Shown: positions 1 through 10,037, numbered from the stretch's first letter. The stretch is DNA of 64,000 bases from Heyndrickxia acidiproducens DSM 23148 (GCF_000374345.1 NZ_KB893977.1:62001-126000), one strand, 5' to 3'. Translations and numbers: made by a program. Notes: generated by a model not told the origin, from the letters alone.

Positions 1-86
1 GACAAACCGATTCCCCCTTCCGGCACCGAAAAAACAGGGCACACTGTAAACGCAATCATTTCTGTCGTCCAAAAATCTCTTGCTGC

Positions 87-115
87 ATTATACCATAAAA
101 GTAAAACATATTCAA
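87..115 (-). promoter_or_regulatory. sigma-A type promoter reading off the left edge
   Basis: On the minus strand a -35 TTGAAT (110-115) and a perfect -10 TATAAT (87-92) are separated by 17 bases. A ribosome-binding-like AAGGGGG follows at 13-19, with a TTG at 3-5. The gene it serves therefore starts at or just beyond the left edge. By synteny with B. subtilis it would be in the yphE/yphF/spoIVA neighbourhood, but nothing of the protein is visible. Confidence 0.6.
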
Positions 116-168
116 ATTTTCAGACCTGCTTTTTTTAGAGGGCTGTGCACAGCTCAAAAACATAGAAA

Positions 169-205
169 AAACTGAAGTAAAGGAGCGTCAGCTTTACTTC
201 AGTTT
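169..205 (-). terminator. gpsA terminator
   Basis: Perfect 14-bp inverted repeat (169-182 with 192-205) around a 9-base loop. Read on the minus strand it runs into a T6 tract, so it is an intrinsic terminator for the der-gpsA transcript. It lies about 140 bases after the gpsA stop. Confidence 0.9.
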
Positions 206-343
206 AATCGTTCGACAAATACCCAGCCTTTTAGTTTAAAGCATTTTAACTTTCCATGCAGTGTATGCCGCAAGCTGCTACTTGGCATCATAAGAAAGCC
301 CATGTGCCCCGGGATTCAGGACGATATAAGGCAGTCCGCTAAA

Positions 344-1393
344 CTAATCCTGGAATTGTTCATCCAGCATCACGACCAAATCTTCCATTTCATGCTTCTT
401 CAGGCGGCCCATCAGGTTATCCACCGCTTCCTTTGGATTTAAGCCTTTGAACAAAACATGGAAAAGAGCATCCGTAATCGGCATCTTCACCTGGTATTTA
501 GAGGCGAGCTGGTAGGCTGCTTTCGTCGTTCGCACACCTTCAACAACCATCCCCATGCTATCCAGAACATCTGCAAGCTCTTTGCCTTTGCCAAGCATAT
601 TGCCGGCTCTCCAGTTGCGTGAATGAACGCTTGTACACGTCACGATTAAATCGCCGATGCCGGCAAGCCCTAAAAAGGTGAGCGGATTGGCGCCCATCTT
701 CGTGCCGAGACGCGCAATCTCCGCCAGGCCCCTGGTCATCAGCGCCGCTTTTGCATTATCGCCGTAGCCAAGTCCATCAGAGATCCCTGCAGCCAGCGCA
801 ATAATATTTTTTAAAGAACCACCCAATTCAACTCCGATAATATCCGGATTAGTATACACGCGGAAATGTGAATTCATAAAGATATCCTGCGCTTTTTTGG
901 CGGCCTGCATATTTTTTGAGGAGACGGTTACAGTCGTCGGGTGCCGTAAGCTGACCTCCTCGGCATGGCTCGGCCCGGACAGCACAACCACGTCTTTCAA
1001 CAGCGTTTCCGGCATTTCTTCCTCCACCATTTCGGAAATACGAAGCAGCGTATCCGGTTCAATCCCTTTGCTGACATGAATAATTGAAAGCGGCGCCTGC
1101 CTGATGCCGGCAATTTGCCTGCAAACATCGCGGACTGCTTTTGTCGGCACGGCAAGCACGACTGTATCCAGCCCGGCAAGCGCTTCTGCCAGCGAAAGGG
1201 TACCGGAAATTTCCGGCTGGAGCGCAATGTCAGGCAGATAATGTTTGTTTGAATGTTGTTCATTAATTTCGTCTATTTGCTTTTTTTTATTGCCCCACAA
1301 ACGGACATGGTAACCATTGTCGGCTAATACCATCGATAGCGCAGTTCCCCAACTGCCTGCCCCCAGCACTGCTATATTCTTTTGATTGGACAA
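344..1393 (-). CDS. gpsA: NAD(P)-dependent glycerol-3-phosphate dehydrogenase
   Basis: Cytosolic enzyme reducing dihydroxyacetone phosphate to sn-glycerol 3-phosphate, the backbone for membrane phospholipids. The N-terminal Rossmann motif GAGSWG lies near residue 10. The family signature with the catalytic lysine ([13 protein letters not shown]) lies near residue 190, and the C-terminal half carries [11 protein letters not shown] and [12 protein letters not shown] as in Bacillus GpsA. I chose the TTG at 1393 (349 codons) because AAGAAGGTG sits six bases upstream; the longer GTG start at 1402 has no well-placed site. It lies 18 bases after der and the two are probably cotranscribed, as in B. 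subtilis. The terminator is at 169-205. Confidence 0.96.
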   Translation of the reverse strand: MSNQKNIAVLGAGSWGTALSMVLADNGYHVRLWGNKKKQIDEINEQHSNKHYLPDIALQPEISGTLSLAEALAGLDTVVLAVPTKAVRDVCRQIAGIRQAPLSIIHVSKGIEPDTLLRISEMVEEEMPETLLKDVVVLSGPSHAEEVSLRHPTTVTVSSKNMQAAKKAQDIFMNSHFRVYTNPDIIGVELGGSLKNIIALAAGISDGLGYGDNAKAALMTRGLAEIARLGTKMGANPLTFLGLAGIGDLIVTCTSVHSRNWRAGNMLGKGKELADVLDSMGMVVEGVRTTKAAYQLASKYQVKMPITDALFHVLFKGLNPKEAVDNLMGRLKKHEMEDLVVMLDEQFQD

Positions 1394-1411
1394 TACAAGC
1401 ACCTTCTTTTC

Positions 1412-2722
1412 TTATTTTCTTGCACGCGCGATGATCCTGATCGGTGTTCCCGAAAATTCAAACGCATCCCGGATACGATTCTCCAGGAAACGTTCATAGG
1501 AAAAATGGAGAAGCTCAGGGTCGTTCACAAAAATAACAAATGTCGGCGGTTTGACTGCCACTTGTGTTGCATAAAAAATTTTCAGTCTTCTGCCTTTATC
1601 GGTCGGTGTCGGATTCATGGCTACTGCATCTGCTATAACTTCGTTTAAAATGCTCGACTGGACGCGCATCGCATGGCTTTCACTGACAGCCTGGATCAGC
1701 GGCAGCAGATTTTGCAGCCTTTTTTTCGTTTTCGCCGATACAAAGATCACCGGCGCATAACTCAAAAATTGAAAATGGTCGCGGATTTTTTCTGTAAATT
1801 CTTTCATCGTTTTTTCGTCTTTTTCAACGGCATCCCATTTATTCACAACAATAATCACGGCTCTGCCTGCCTCATGGGCATATCCGGCAATACGCTTGTC
1901 CTGTTCACGAATGCCCTCTTCCCCATTCAAAACAACGCAGACTACATCCGACCGTTCAATTGCCCTTAAGGCCCTGAGCACACTGTATTTTTCCGTATTC
2001 TCATAAACCTTTCCTTTTTTCCTCATCCCTGCTGTATCAATCATAACATAGGTTTCGCCCTGGTAAGTATATACGGTATCCACTGCGTCCCTTGTTGTGC
2101 CTTCGATATCGCTGACAATCACGCGTTCTTCACCGAGAATGGCATTGAACAATGAGGATTTTCCGACATTTGGACGGCCGATAAAGCAAAATTTAATCAC
2201 ATCTTCTCCGTAGTCTTCATCACTTTTATCCGGGAAATGCCTGGCCGCTTCATCCAGCAGATCCCCAAGGCCGATGCCGTGCGCTCCGGAAACCGGAAAC
2301 GGCTCGCCGAAACCCAATGTATAGAAATCATATATTTGCGTTCTCATTTCCGGATTATCAATTTTATTTACTGCAAGCACAATCGGCTTTCCGGAGCGGT
2401 ATAAAATTTTGGCAACCATTTCATCAGCCGAGGTTACGCCTTCTCTTCCGCTTACAATAAAAATAATCACATCAGCTTCGTCAATAGCGATTTCTGCCTG
2501 TTGCCTGATCTGTTCCAAAAATGGTTCATCCCCGATATCAATCCCGCCTGTATCAATCAGATTAAACTCATGGGTTAACCATTCAGCAGAACTATAGATA
2601 CGGTCTCTTGTTACCCCCGGGACATCTTCCACAATCGATACTCTTTCTCCGACAATACGATTAAAAATTGTCGATTTTCCAACATTTGGGCGTCCAACAA
2701 TTGCAACAACCGGTTTTGTCAC
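1412..2722 (-). CDS. der: Ribosome biogenesis GTPase Der (EngA)
   Basis: Essential GTPase with two tandem G domains and a C-terminal KH-like domain, acting in late 50S subunit assembly. Both P-loops read GRPNVGKS (near residues 10 and 185). Both G3 motifs (DTGG and DTAG) and both NKxD motifs (NKID, NKWD) are present, and the basic tail RARK matches the family. The GTG at 2722 gives 436 codons, exactly the B. subtilis length, with AAGGGTGA five bases upstream. An upstream in-frame GTG at 2731 lies inside that ribosome-binding site and is less likely. It heads the der-gpsA pair. Confidence 0.97.
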   Translation of the reverse strand: MTKPVVAIVGRPNVGKSTIFNRIVGERVSIVEDVPGVTRDRIYSSAEWLTHEFNLIDTGGIDIGDEPFLEQIRQQAEIAIDEADVIIFIVSGREGVTSADEMVAKILYRSGKPIVLAVNKIDNPEMRTQIYDFYTLGFGEPFPVSGAHGIGLGDLLDEAARHFPDKSDEDYGEDVIKFCFIGRPNVGKSSLFNAILGEERVIVSDIEGTTRDAVDTVYTYQGETYVMIDTAGMRKKGKVYENTEKYSVLRALRAIERSDVVCVVLNGEEGIREQDKRIAGYAHEAGRAVIIVVNKWDAVEKDEKTMKEFTEKIRDHFQFLSYAPVIFVSAKTKKRLQNLLPLIQAVSESHAMRVQSSILNEVIADAVAMNPTPTDKGRRLKIFYATQVAVKPPTFVIFVNDPELLHFSYERFLENRIRDAFEFSGTPIRIIARARK

Positions 2723-2849
2723 ATGATTCACCCTTTCTATTCCAACTACGGCCCTTAAAAAGCTGCAGGTGCCAACCTTAGTAGTTTAACAATAATTACC
2801 TATGTAATCAATATCCAGCTGCGTTTTAAGTTTCACCGCAGATGGCGAT

Positions 2850-3449
2850 TTAAACCCCTTTTTCTTTTTTCAGCGCATATTTTTCTGATAGTGCGGTTAT
2901 CAAATGGTTCAGCACACCCCAGCCGCACTGCAGGCACAAAAAGAGTGCAATGATATCCAAATAGGAATAGCTCCCGGCCGTCTGGTGAAACCCCCATTTC
3001 ATGATGGCCAGTGCATACCCTATTTCACCCTGCGCTGTCCCCAGCACTACAAACATGGTCCCTGTAAAAAAAGATGATGACGCCAATTGTGCGATAATAA
3101 ATATAAAAATGCTGTAGAATATCATACGGTTTGCCATTATCCAAACAGGATCATACAGTTCAAACAGCAGCATGCCCGTGTATCCCGTCATGGCAATCCA
3201 TACATATACCAGCTGGTAAGCCAGTCTCATTCCCCTGAACCGTGCAAAGTAAAGATACCCGGCAGCAATCAAAAAGACTGCAGTCCATTGTACGCTGAAC
3301 CCGCCAATTTTCAGCTGGTAAGGAAATACAATGATAAAAAGTAAAGAAGCAAAGGCCATTCGCCGCCGCAGCGGATCCGATTTGTCCATGAAAAAGGTAG
3401 CAATGACCCAAACCGCCCACATAACTCCTAAAAATAACACTCCTTGCAT
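2850..3449 (-). CDS. yphA: YphA family membrane protein
   Basis: A 199-residue integral membrane protein with about six hydrophobic segments and a short basic tail (KKEKGV). Size, position between der and ypzI/ypfD and the motif LYDPVWIM match B. subtilis YphA. The molecular function of that family is not established. It is divergent from ypzI across about 100 bases. About 120 bases separate its stop from der, so it may or may not share a transcript with der. Confidence 0.8.
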   Translation of the reverse strand: MQGVLFLGVMWAVWVIATFFMDKSDPLRRRMAFASLLFIIVFPYQLKIGGFSVQWTAVFLIAAGYLYFARFRGMRLAYQLVYVWIAMTGYTGMLLFELYDPVWIMANRMIFYSIFIFIIAQLASSSFFTGTMFVVLGTAQGEIGYALAIMKWGFHQTAGSYSYLDIIALFLCLQCGWGVLNHLITALSEKYALKKEKGV

Positions 3450-3550
3450 ATCACGCCCTCCCTATTCCCCATTATGGGAAATATTCCAGCGTGCTAATCG
3501 CGTTTGAACTGAATTTTTTAGCCATAATAAGAATGGAGGTGAAATGGACG

Positions 3551-3679
3551 ATGGGAAAAGACCGGCAGGAGAAAAAGCTGCGCAAAAGCGGAAGAGTGGA
3601 AAGCGACCGTGACCAGGCCCTCCATTATCAGGGGGCAACGCGTCTTGAAAGCCCTGAAGAAGTACGTAAAAGACAATAA
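3551..3679 (+). CDS. ypzI: YpzI family small protein
   Basis: A 42-codon, very hydrophilic protein opening MGKDRQEKKLRKSGRVESDR, closely matching the short YpzI family found in Bacillaceae at this locus. I chose the ATG at 3551 because GGAGGTGA ends eight bases before it. The longer frame reaching back to 3491 has no such site and adds an unrelated hydrophobic stretch. No function is known. The gene faces ypfD and shares a bidirectional terminator with it. Confidence 0.85.
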   Translation: MGKDRQEKKLRKSGRVESDRDQALHYQGATRLESPEEVRKRQ

Positions 3680-3703
3680 AGAAAGCGGTATCTTATCACG
3701 GAC

Positions 3704-3735
3704 AAAAAAAGAGTGCAATACGCACTCTTTTTTTT
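3704..3735. terminator. Bidirectional terminator between ypzI and ypfD
   Basis: A run of seven A, then GAGTGC, a 5-base loop, GCACTC and T9. The hairpin has a T tract on both strands, so it can end both ypzI (+) and ypfD (-). It overlaps the ypfD stop codon by two bases. Confidence 0.88.
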
Positions 3736-4867
3736 AAGACCTGAATTTTTTCAACTGGTCTCCGATCATATCTCCAAGCTGGAAGCCTGTATTTTCTTCC
3801 GGCAGATTATAGTCCTCATGGGAATCTGCTTCTTCAAGTTCTTTCATGCTTAAAGACAGGCGGTGATTTTTTTCGTTTACTTCAAGGACCTTAACCTTAA
3901 CTTCCTGTCCTTCTTTCAGCACTTCATTCGGTGTTGAAATGTGTTTATGCGAGATTTGCGAAATATGGACAAGCCCTTCTACACCCGGGAACACTTCAAC
4001 AAAAGCACCGAATGAAACAAGACGCTTTACAACACCATTCAAAACGGTGCCTTTCGCAGCTTTTTGTTCAATGCCTTCCCAAGGGCCCGGCAGTGTTTCT
4101 TTAATGGATAACGAAATCCGCCCGCTATCCCGGTCAACTGACAATACCTTAACATTTACTTTTTCGCCTTCTTTTACAACATCTGCAGGGGATTCCACCC
4201 TTTCATAGGAAAGCTGCGAAATATGGACAAGGCCGTCAATCCCTCCAATATCAACGAAAGCGCCAAAACTCGTCAGCCTTTGGACGGTTCCTTCCAAAAC
4301 CTGTCCGGCTTCAAGGTGATCGAGAATTTCCTGTCTCTTTTCTTCTTTTTCTTTTTCAATGACTGCGCGGTGCGATAAAATCAAACGGTTTTGATCCTGA
4401 TCGAATTCAACGATCAGAAAAGCCATCTTTTTGCCTTTATAATCCGAGAAATCCTCGACAAAGTGATCCTCAACCAATGAGGCAGGGACAAATCCGCGCA
4501 CGCCGAGATCAACAACAAGGCCGCCTTTTACAACTTCATTTACAACGGCTTCAATGATTTCGTGATTTTCGTATTTTTCCTTCAAGTCATCCCATGCTTT
4601 TTCAGCATCGAATTTGCGTTTTGAAAGGATAACGGCTTCTTCTTCCACTTTCGTCACAATCAGATTCAGCTCGTCTCCTTCCTTGACAGCATCCGCTGCC
4701 TGTTCAATATGGAGATTCGAAAGCTCGCTGATCGGAATAATCCCGTCCACTTTGCTTCCCTCAATTGAAACGAGGACTTGTTTTTCCTCGACCTTTATGA
4801 CAGTCGCTTTTACTTGATCCCCTACAGAAAGGGACTTTACTTCTATTTCATTCATTTCGTCTGACAT
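3734..4867 (-). CDS. ypfD: 30S ribosomal protein S1 homologue
   Basis: A 377-residue protein made of four S1 RNA-binding repeats, the short Gram-positive form of S1. The repeats begin near residues 16, 100, 185 and 270. The last two carry the classic GAFV-(D/E)-x-G(I/V)-(D/E)GLVHISQ motifs. I chose the ATG at 4867, eight bases after AAGGAGG; the frame upstream is unlikely to be translated. The gene follows cmk, as in most bacteria. In B. subtilis the orthologue is not essential and its ribosomal role is debated, so the S1 name is by homology. Confidence 0.93.
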   Translation of the reverse strand: MSDEMNEIEVKSLSVGDQVKATVIKVEEKQVLVSIEGSKVDGIIPISELSNLHIEQAADAVKEGDELNLIVTKVEEEAVILSKRKFDAEKAWDDLKEKYENHEIIEAVVNEVVKGGLVVDLGVRGFVPASLVEDHFVEDFSDYKGKKMAFLIVEFDQDQNRLILSHRAVIEKEKEEKRQEILDHLEAGQVLEGTVQRLTSFGAFVDIGGIDGLVHISQLSYERVESPADVVKEGEKVNVKVLSVDRDSGRISLSIKETLPGPWEGIEQKAAKGTVLNGVVKRLVSFGAFVEVFPGVEGLVHISQISHKHISTPNEVLKEGQEVKVKVLEVNEKNHRLSLSMKELEEADSHEDYNLPEENTGFQLGDMIGDQLKKFRS

Positions 4868-5015
4868 ATGTACATCCTCCTTATCCGGCTGCTTCAACTA
4901 TAATTGAATATACCTGTTCTCTGGTTAAATTCGTATTATTCAAAAAGAAACTCTTTTATACTAACTTCTAACAAATTTTGCATTTTGTCAAGCAAAGGAA
5001 ATCCAAACCTGCATT

Positions 5016-5696
5016 TTACTGCTTCTGCGCCAGTTTTTCCTGTGCCAGTTCCAGCATCCGGCTGACTACTTCATCGATACCCATGCTTGTCGTATCGAGT
5101 GCTATAGCGTCGGCTGCCTTGCAAAGCGGCGAAACTTCCCTTTCTGAATCCAGCTTGTCACGCCGTTCGATTTCGCTTTTTAGCTCGCTTAAATCTGAAG
5201 GATAGCCTTTTGCAAGATTTTCAGCATGGCGCCTTTGCGCACGCTCATCGGCACTTGCAAGCAGAAAAATTTTCAGTTCGGCATCCGGCAAAACCTGCGT
5301 GCCGATATCCCTTCCATCCATCACGACACCGCCGCCTGATGCAAGGGCCTGCTGCCGTTTCACCATTTCTTCGCGGACAACCCGGTGTTTTGAAACGATG
5401 GACACGGAATTGGTGACATCGCGTTCCCTGATTTTTGCCGTAACATCTTTGCCGTCAACAAAAACCAGCTGCCCTTTTTCGCCAGGCTGCAGTTCGATTG
5501 ACGTCTGGTACAGTAAATCCGCAAGTGCCTGGCCATCCTCAAGGTTTTCGCGCCGTTGCAGTGCTTTGTATGTCAGCGACCGGTACATGGCGCCGGTGTC
5601 GATATAAATATAATTCAATTTCTCGGCAACTTTTTTTGCAGCTGTACTTTTTCCTGCCGCCGCAGGGCCGTCAATCGCAATATTGATTTTTTTCAT
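5016..5696 (-). CDS. cmk: Cytidylate kinase
   Basis: Phosphorylates CMP and dCMP with ATP in pyrimidine nucleotide recycling. The P-loop [11 protein letters not shown] opens the protein. IDTGAMYR and the catalytic-lid arginines ([18 protein letters not shown] and RAQRR) follow in family order. I chose the ATG at 5696 (226 codons; the B. subtilis enzyme has 224), just after GGGTGG. The longer open frame adds residues with no homology. The gene lies upstream of ypfD, and the 148-base gap between them may hold a ypfD promoter. Confidence 0.96.
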   Translation of the reverse strand: MKKINIAIDGPAAAGKSTAAKKVAEKLNYIYIDTGAMYRSLTYKALQRRENLEDGQALADLLYQTSIELQPGEKGQLVFVDGKDVTAKIRERDVTNSVSIVSKHRVVREEMVKRQQALASGGGVVMDGRDIGTQVLPDAELKIFLLASADERAQRRHAENLAKGYPSDLSELKSEIERRDKLDSEREVSPLCKAADAIALDTTSMGIDEVVSRMLELAQEKLAQKQ

Positions 5697-5829
5697 ACAC
5701 ATTTTCCACCCAATCTGCACATCTTACTATTATCATACCCACTTATCGTCTTTTAATGGATACTTGTTTTATATTCCCTTTCTAGTTTAACATAAAACTG
5801 CACTTGATCCTATGTAAGAAGTTCTTATG

Positions 5830-6474
5830 CTAATCTGCAAGGCCCTTTTTACGCAGCAGGATCTGCTGTTCGAAACAGTACCGCATGATCTTCTGTCTTT
5901 CAAGCGCGCTTGTATGAAAAAACTGAAACGAGGCACAGGCTTTTCCGTTGTTTTCAAAAAGCCTTACAACGGAAAACATCAGACGGAGGTATTGGTGTCC
6001 TTCTTTCATCGGCAGTACGATTCTGGCATGCCCCTCATCATTTACTTTCACAGGGCAGTCTTCAGGCAGAAAAACCGCGCATCCCCCTGAACTGATATCT
6101 TTTGTGATCGTGATAATTTTCAGGTCTGATTTTGGGAAGCGGATTGCAATATCAAGGGCTGTTTCGACTCTTACATACTGGCGGCGCTGGATTTTGCGGA
6201 TTTGGCTTTCTTCCGGGTACAGCATGACCAAAAGCGGAATACTGCCATACTCCCTGCCGATGATTTTTCCCGTGAACCGCCAGGCAATATTTTCGTCCGA
6301 GACAAATTCTACATCCATTACCTCCTGGTTTAATAAAAATTGGGTCCGGTTCGTTTCAATATCAATCGGATCATCAATAAAAAGACGGCCATCCCGGATA
6401 TCGGCGACTTTACATTTATACTTTTTTCCGCTGTCTTTTGCTTCAAGCATGAGCGGCATGCCAATCTTCAACAT
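5830..6474 (-). CDS. ypfA: PilZ-domain cyclic-di-GMP receptor YpfA (DgrA)
   Basis: A 214-residue protein with an N-terminal YcgR-like beta domain (about 1-90) and a C-terminal PilZ domain. The c-di-GMP-binding RxxxR motif is RQYVR near residue 100. The second motif (D/N)xSxxG is DISSGG near residue 127. In B. subtilis, YpfA inhibits motility when c-di-GMP is high by acting on the flagellar motor. Here that role is inferred from the conserved motifs. AAGGGA precedes the start. It sits between cmk and ypeB, as in B. subtilis. Confidence 0.9.
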   Translation of the reverse strand: MLKIGMPLMLEAKDSGKKYKCKVADIRDGRLFIDDPIDIETNRTQFLLNQEVMDVEFVSDENIAWRFTGKIIGREYGSIPLLVMLYPEESQIRKIQRRQYVRVETALDIAIRFPKSDLKIITITKDISSGGCAVFLPEDCPVKVNDEGHARIVLPMKEGHQYLRLMFSVVRLFENNGKACASFQFFHTSALERQKIMRYCFEQQILLRKKGLAD

Positions 6475-6583
6475 GTTCCAAAATCCCTTCTAACGTTTGC
6501 CAAATTTTATCCCAACATAACGGACCATGATGGAAGTTTCACTTTATTATGACATATCCGCTATTGATCTGTACCGGAATTTG

Positions 6584-6612
6584 CAAAAAAACCCGGCTTA
6601 TATCCGCCGGGC
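6584..6612 (-). terminator. sleB-ypeB terminator
   Basis: CCCGGC (6592-6597) pairs with GCCGGG (6606-6611). On the minus strand the hairpin is followed by T7, shortly after the ypeB stop. Confidence 0.88.
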
Positions 6613-6639
6613 CACATTTATTTCATCTATCCGTATTGT

Positions 6640-7989
6640 TTAAATGGATTTTCCGTAGATCCGTTCTGTATCTTTTAGTTTTTCCACTTTTTCTTCATTC
6701 CCGTTTTGTGCATTAATGTAAATCCGGTACGTATCTTCGTTCATAGTACCTAAAAACTCATAACACAACACTTCTTTGTTTAAATCACTGCGGATGATGG
6801 CCAAACGGCTCTCCATAACTTGAAGTTTCGGGTTTACCCGGCTTCTCGCTTCCTTCTCTGCCAGCTTTGCTTTCGGGATCGACCGTTTCTGATGGCTGCT
6901 TAGAAAATCATTGGCTGCAAATCCCACTATCTGCCCATTATCAAGTGCCACTTTCATATTGACAGTTTCCGGATAGATGCGCACATTTCCCTGGGTTGCC
7001 ACGAAAGAAAAGACACCGATGTTATCATATTGGGAACTCTCGAATATTTCCATTTTCTCAAAATGGTGCTTGTTTAAAAAAGCGGAGGCTTTTTGTGCCG
7101 CCTCATTTAAACTAATGGACTGTTTACCGATGCTGCGCTTTTGGAAAAGCCAGATCGGATAGCCGCCCCGTTTTGTAATATCGGCAGTGACTTCATTCCC
7201 GTTATTGTCCACAAGATTGACGCTGTAAAAACTGAAATTGGCGCCATTCCCGTTTTTTGAAACTTTCTGTGATTTGGCATGTTTTATTCCGGCATATTCT
7301 TTTGCAATTCGAATCGCATCCTGTTTTGAGATGGTTTTGCCTTCTAAATGGTCATAGTTTTCGTCGCGGTTTTGAAAACTTGTAAAGGATGGTTCATTCA
7401 GATTTGCATTTTCGTACCCTTTTACCGTTTTCTCCACTGTTTTAAATCCGTCGATTATGGTATTATCCGAAGCTTCTTTTCCAGATGCAAGCGCCATTTC
7501 GACATCCATCCAGCGCAGATTATTTTTCAGTACCTTTTTCTGTACATCGCGCAGTTCATCCTGGATATCACTGCTTTGTGAATATAATCTTTTTAATGAC
7601 GCATATTCTTTGTCGGATAGCGGCTCCTTATCCAGGTCCCGTACCGCTGTCCGGTAACTGAAATTCCCGATATTTGATAGAAATTCCTCTGTTTTATTGA
7701 AAGGAAGCAGTGTTAAAGGCAGCTGCCCGACATCTGCATTGGCTTCCGATGTCAAGCGCCATACTTCCGCCAATGCCGGGGAAAGCGACTTTCTTGAATT
7801 CATCGCAAGCGTATTCCCGATTTCGTCATGAAGCAGGTCCATTTTATAAGTGAGATCATGAAAGGCCCTTTGGTACGTATTTTCAGCATGGATTAAAACC
7901 GCCTTTTTTTCGCGGTGCTCCTGATATCCCCATATGGCCGTACCTGCTATCCCCAGCGCCAATACTGCAATGAGTATCCCTCTTAACAT
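6640..7989 (-). CDS. ypeB: Germination protein YpeB
   Basis: Spore protein needed for stability and correct placement of the cortex-lytic enzyme SleB. It has 449 residues: an N-terminal membrane anchor (about 4-20), a long helical region, then C-terminal PepSY-type repeats that regulate SleB in the dormant spore. It lies 15 bases after sleB on the same strand, the universal Bacillus pairing. In B. subtilis the pair is made in the forespore under sigma-G, and the promoter-like sequence at 8855-8885 fits that. No truncation is visible. Confidence 0.95.
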   Translation of the reverse strand: MLRGILIAVLALGIAGTAIWGYQEHREKKAVLIHAENTYQRAFHDLTYKMDLLHDEIGNTLAMNSRKSLSPALAEVWRLTSEANADVGQLPLTLLPFNKTEEFLSNIGNFSYRTAVRDLDKEPLSDKEYASLKRLYSQSSDIQDELRDVQKKVLKNNLRWMDVEMALASGKEASDNTIIDGFKTVEKTVKGYENANLNEPSFTSFQNRDENYDHLEGKTISKQDAIRIAKEYAGIKHAKSQKVSKNGNGANFSFYSVNLVDNNGNEVTADITKRGGYPIWLFQKRSIGKQSISLNEAAQKASAFLNKHHFEKMEIFESSQYDNIGVFSFVATQGNVRIYPETVNMKVALDNGQIVGFAANDFLSSHQKRSIPKAKLAEKEARSRVNPKLQVMESRLAIIRSDLNKEVLCYEFLGTMNEDTYRIYINAQNGNEEKVEKLKDTERIYGKSI

Positions 7990-8004
7990 ATTGTTTCCAC
8001 CCCT

Positions 8005-8820
8005 TTATTTACAAAAAATATGTTTTCCAATCTGTTTGATTTGCGGCCGTGTCCAAATCCATTTACTTGTCGCCGTCTCAGGATTAAAGTAATAAAGCGC
8101 ATTGCCTGAAGGATCCCAGCCGTTGATGGCATCCAGAACAGCTTTTTTAGCCGTGTCATTCGGCGTCAACCAGATCTGCCCGTCCGATACTGCTGTAAAA
8201 GCGCCCGGCTCAAAAATGACGCCTGAAACCGTCCTTGGGAATGAAGGGCTCTCGGTACGGTTCAAAATCACGGCTGCAACAGCCACCTGCCCTTCATATG
8301 GCTCCCCGCGTGCCTCCCCGTATACAGCATTGGCAAGCAGGCGGATATCATTCTGTGAAAAACCGTTTGGAACATTTACTGTGGTTGCACCCGTTTTCTT
8401 TGTACTATTTTTTGCCTTTGCATTCGATGTTTGTTTCTTCAAATCGACGCCGCCGTAATAGGTGAACTTTCTGCCCTTGTTGATTTGGCCTTTCACATAG
8501 GCGGCGTCATATTTGGAAGCCTTCACAAGTTTTGCCTTTGTGGTTCCTCCTGCCAGCCCGTCAATCGGCAGCCCGTACGCTTCCTGGAAGTTTCTCAGCG
8601 CCCAGTATGTACTCCAACCAAAGACGCCGTCAATTGTTCCTTTATAATAGCCGGTATACTGCAGCCTTGCCTGCAATTCTATAACATCGTCCCCAACCGC
8701 GCCTCTTTGGATGACCTGCCCGCTGAAGGCATAGGCGTTTTGTTTTTCGAATCCGGACAGCATGGCGGCAAAACAAATACAGGTTAAGAACAGAAACTTG
8801 ATTAAGATACTGCGCTTCAT
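8005..8820 (-). CDS. sleB: Spore cortex-lytic enzyme SleB
   Basis: Lytic transglycosylase-type hydrolase that degrades muramic-lactam cortex peptidoglycan at germination. A signal peptide (about 1-31, KR then a hydrophobic core, ending near NAYA) is followed by a peptidoglycan-binding domain (about 37-98, with GVFGWSTYWALRNFQ). A linker and the C-terminal hydrolase domain come next, with AVYGEARGEPYEGQVAVAAVILNR containing the catalytic glutamate. The 271-residue length is normal for full-length SleB with signal peptide. It is the first gene of sleB-ypeB. Confidence 0.95.
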   Translation of the reverse strand: MKRSILIKFLFLTCICFAAMLSGFEKQNAYAFSGQVIQRGAVGDDVIELQARLQYTGYYKGTIDGVFGWSTYWALRNFQEAYGLPIDGLAGGTTKAKLVKASKYDAAYVKGQINKGRKFTYYGGVDLKKQTSNAKAKNSTKKTGATTVNVPNGFSQNDIRLLANAVYGEARGEPYEGQVAVAAVILNRTESPSFPRTVSGVIFEPGAFTAVSDGQIWLTPNDTAKKAVLDAINGWDPSGNALYYFNPETATSKWIWTRPQIKQIGKHIFCK

Positions 8821-8854
8821 TCCAGATAACCCCCAAAATGATAAGAATTAACGA

Positions 8855-8885
8855 TAGTTTCTGGAGAAAGCAGGGATTTTATTCA
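8855..8885 (-). promoter_or_regulatory. Candidate sigma-G promoter for sleB-ypeB
   Basis: On the minus strand TGAATA (8880-8885) and GAAACTA (8855-8861) are 18 bases apart, resembling the sigma-G pattern TGMATA / CATAMTA with mismatches in the -10. The known forespore expression of sleB supports it. The -35 sits in the T tract of the upstream ypdA terminator. Confidence 0.45.
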
Positions 8886-8920
8886 AAAAAAGCAGCCGGT
8901 ACCGTTCCGGCTGCTTTATC
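8884..8920 (-). terminator. Strong terminator downstream of ypdA
   Basis: AGCAGCCGG (8891-8899) pairs with CCGGCTGCT (8907-8915). On the minus strand it is followed by seven T. It insulates sleB from ypdA transcription. Confidence 0.85.
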
Positions 8921-9010
8921 AAAATACTGGTTCGTTTTAAAGTATACGTCTCGTTCCTTGTTCAGACTGCTGCGCAATATCCGGCATAAAAACAGCCGGA
9001 TGATTTCCGC

Positions 9011-9046
9011 AAAAAAAGCAGGCGCCGCTTTTCCCCCGGGGCCTGC
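9011..9046 (-). terminator. First terminator-like hairpin after ypdA
   Basis: GCAGGC (9018-9023) pairs with GCCTGC (9041-9046) around a GC-rich loop, followed by T7 on the minus strand. It begins about 25 bases after the ypdA stop. The stronger hairpin at 8884-8920 may be a backup. Confidence 0.6.
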
Positions 9047-9071
9047 CCGGATTCATTCGCTGCCTTTTGCC

Positions 9072-10037
9072 TCATTCTCTGGCTTGGATGGCGCGGGCGA
9101 TCAGTTCCCCGTGGAAACGCCCGTTTTCAATAAATATTTCATTTGCATTATTCCCTGCCGCAATGACGCCGGCAATAAAAAGCCCTTTGATATTGGTCTC
9201 CATCGTATCTTCCGCATATACCGGCCGGCCTGTGTCACTGTGGATCTCAATGCCTGTCTTGTGCAGAAAATCCTGGTCGGGATGATAGCCAACCATGGCA
9301 AAAACAAAATCATTTGGAATCTCTTTTTCGCGCCCATTGACTGCATAGCGGACACTTTTTTCAGTAATTTCCCTGACTTCAGCATGAAATTCCAGCTTTA
9401 TTTTTTCATGGCGGACAAGCGAGTCAAATTCCGGAAGAATCCATGGCTTCACACTCTCGGAATACCTCGAGCCGCGGTAAAGCACCGTTACACGCGCCCC
9501 CGCCTTATTCAATTCGATCGCAGCATCAACAGCTGAATTCTTTCCGCCGATCACAACGACATCGGTATCAAAAAACGGATGTGCTTCTTTAAAGTAGTGA
9601 TAAACCTTGCTTAACCCTTCGCCAGGCACACCCATCCAGTTTGGCTGATCATAATAACCGGTTGCGATGATGACATACGGCGTTTCATATTCGGCTTTTT
9701 CAGTCTTGACGATAAAATGCCCGTCTGCTTTTTTTTCAACGTGGCGTGCAGTTTCAAAACGGTTGATCCGCAGTTGTTTTCTTTTCACCACTTCCCGGTA
9801 GTATGTAAGCGCCTGATTACGCTTCGGTTTCAGGTTCTCTGTAATAAACGGGACACCGCCGATTTCAAGGCGGTCGCTTGAGCTGAAAAATGTCTGGTGG
9901 GTTGGATAGTGATAAATGGCATTCACCACATTTCCCTTTTCAATCACGAGCGGGTTTTTTCCAATTTCCTGCAAAGAAATGGCTGCTGAAAGCCCGCACG
10001 GCCCGCCGCCAATTACGATACAATCCTCTTTGAACAT
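9072..10037 (-). CDS. ypdA: Bacillithiol disulfide reductase YpdA (Bdr)
   Basis: FAD- and NADPH-dependent reductase that regenerates bacillithiol from its disulfide in the low-molecular-weight thiol redox system. The FAD-binding motif GGGPCGLSAA carries the conserved cysteine next to the dinucleotide fold. The NADPH fold VVIGGKNSAVDAA lies near residue 158, and the C-terminal IAGVIAAGNNANEIFIENGR is family-typical. Four ATG codons overlap after AAAGG; I took the last (10037), which aligns with the B. subtilis start and leaves nine bases of spacing. The two terminators at 9011-9046 and 8884-8920 follow. Confidence 0.93.
   Translation of the reverse strand: MFKEDCIVIGGGPCGLSAAISLQEIGKNPLVIEKGNVVNAIYHYPTHQTFFSSSDRLEIGGVPFITENLKPKRNQALTYYREVVKRKQLRINRFETARHVEKKADGHFIVKTEKAEYETPYVIIATGYYDQPNWMGVPGEGLSKVYHYFKEAHPFFDTDVVVIGGKNSAVDAAIELNKAGARVTVLYRGSRYSESVKPWILPEFDSLVRHEKIKLEFHAEVREITEKSVRYAVNGREKEIPNDFVFAMVGYHPDQDFLHKTGIEIHSDTGRPVYAEDTMETNIKGLFIAGVIAAGNNANEIFIENGRFHGELIARAIQARE

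Noticed and set aside
171-203. 14-bp inverted repeat considered as a mobile-element end
   Set aside because: A T6 tract follows on the gpsA strand and there is no second copy, so it is a terminator.
5948-6493. Plus-strand open frame of 181 codons
   Set aside because: It is the mirror of ypfA, whose PilZ motifs are clear; the composition is atypical.
8838-9536. Plus-strand open frame of 232 codons
   Set aside because: It runs antisense through two terminators and the 3' half of ypdA, and shows no recognisable domain.
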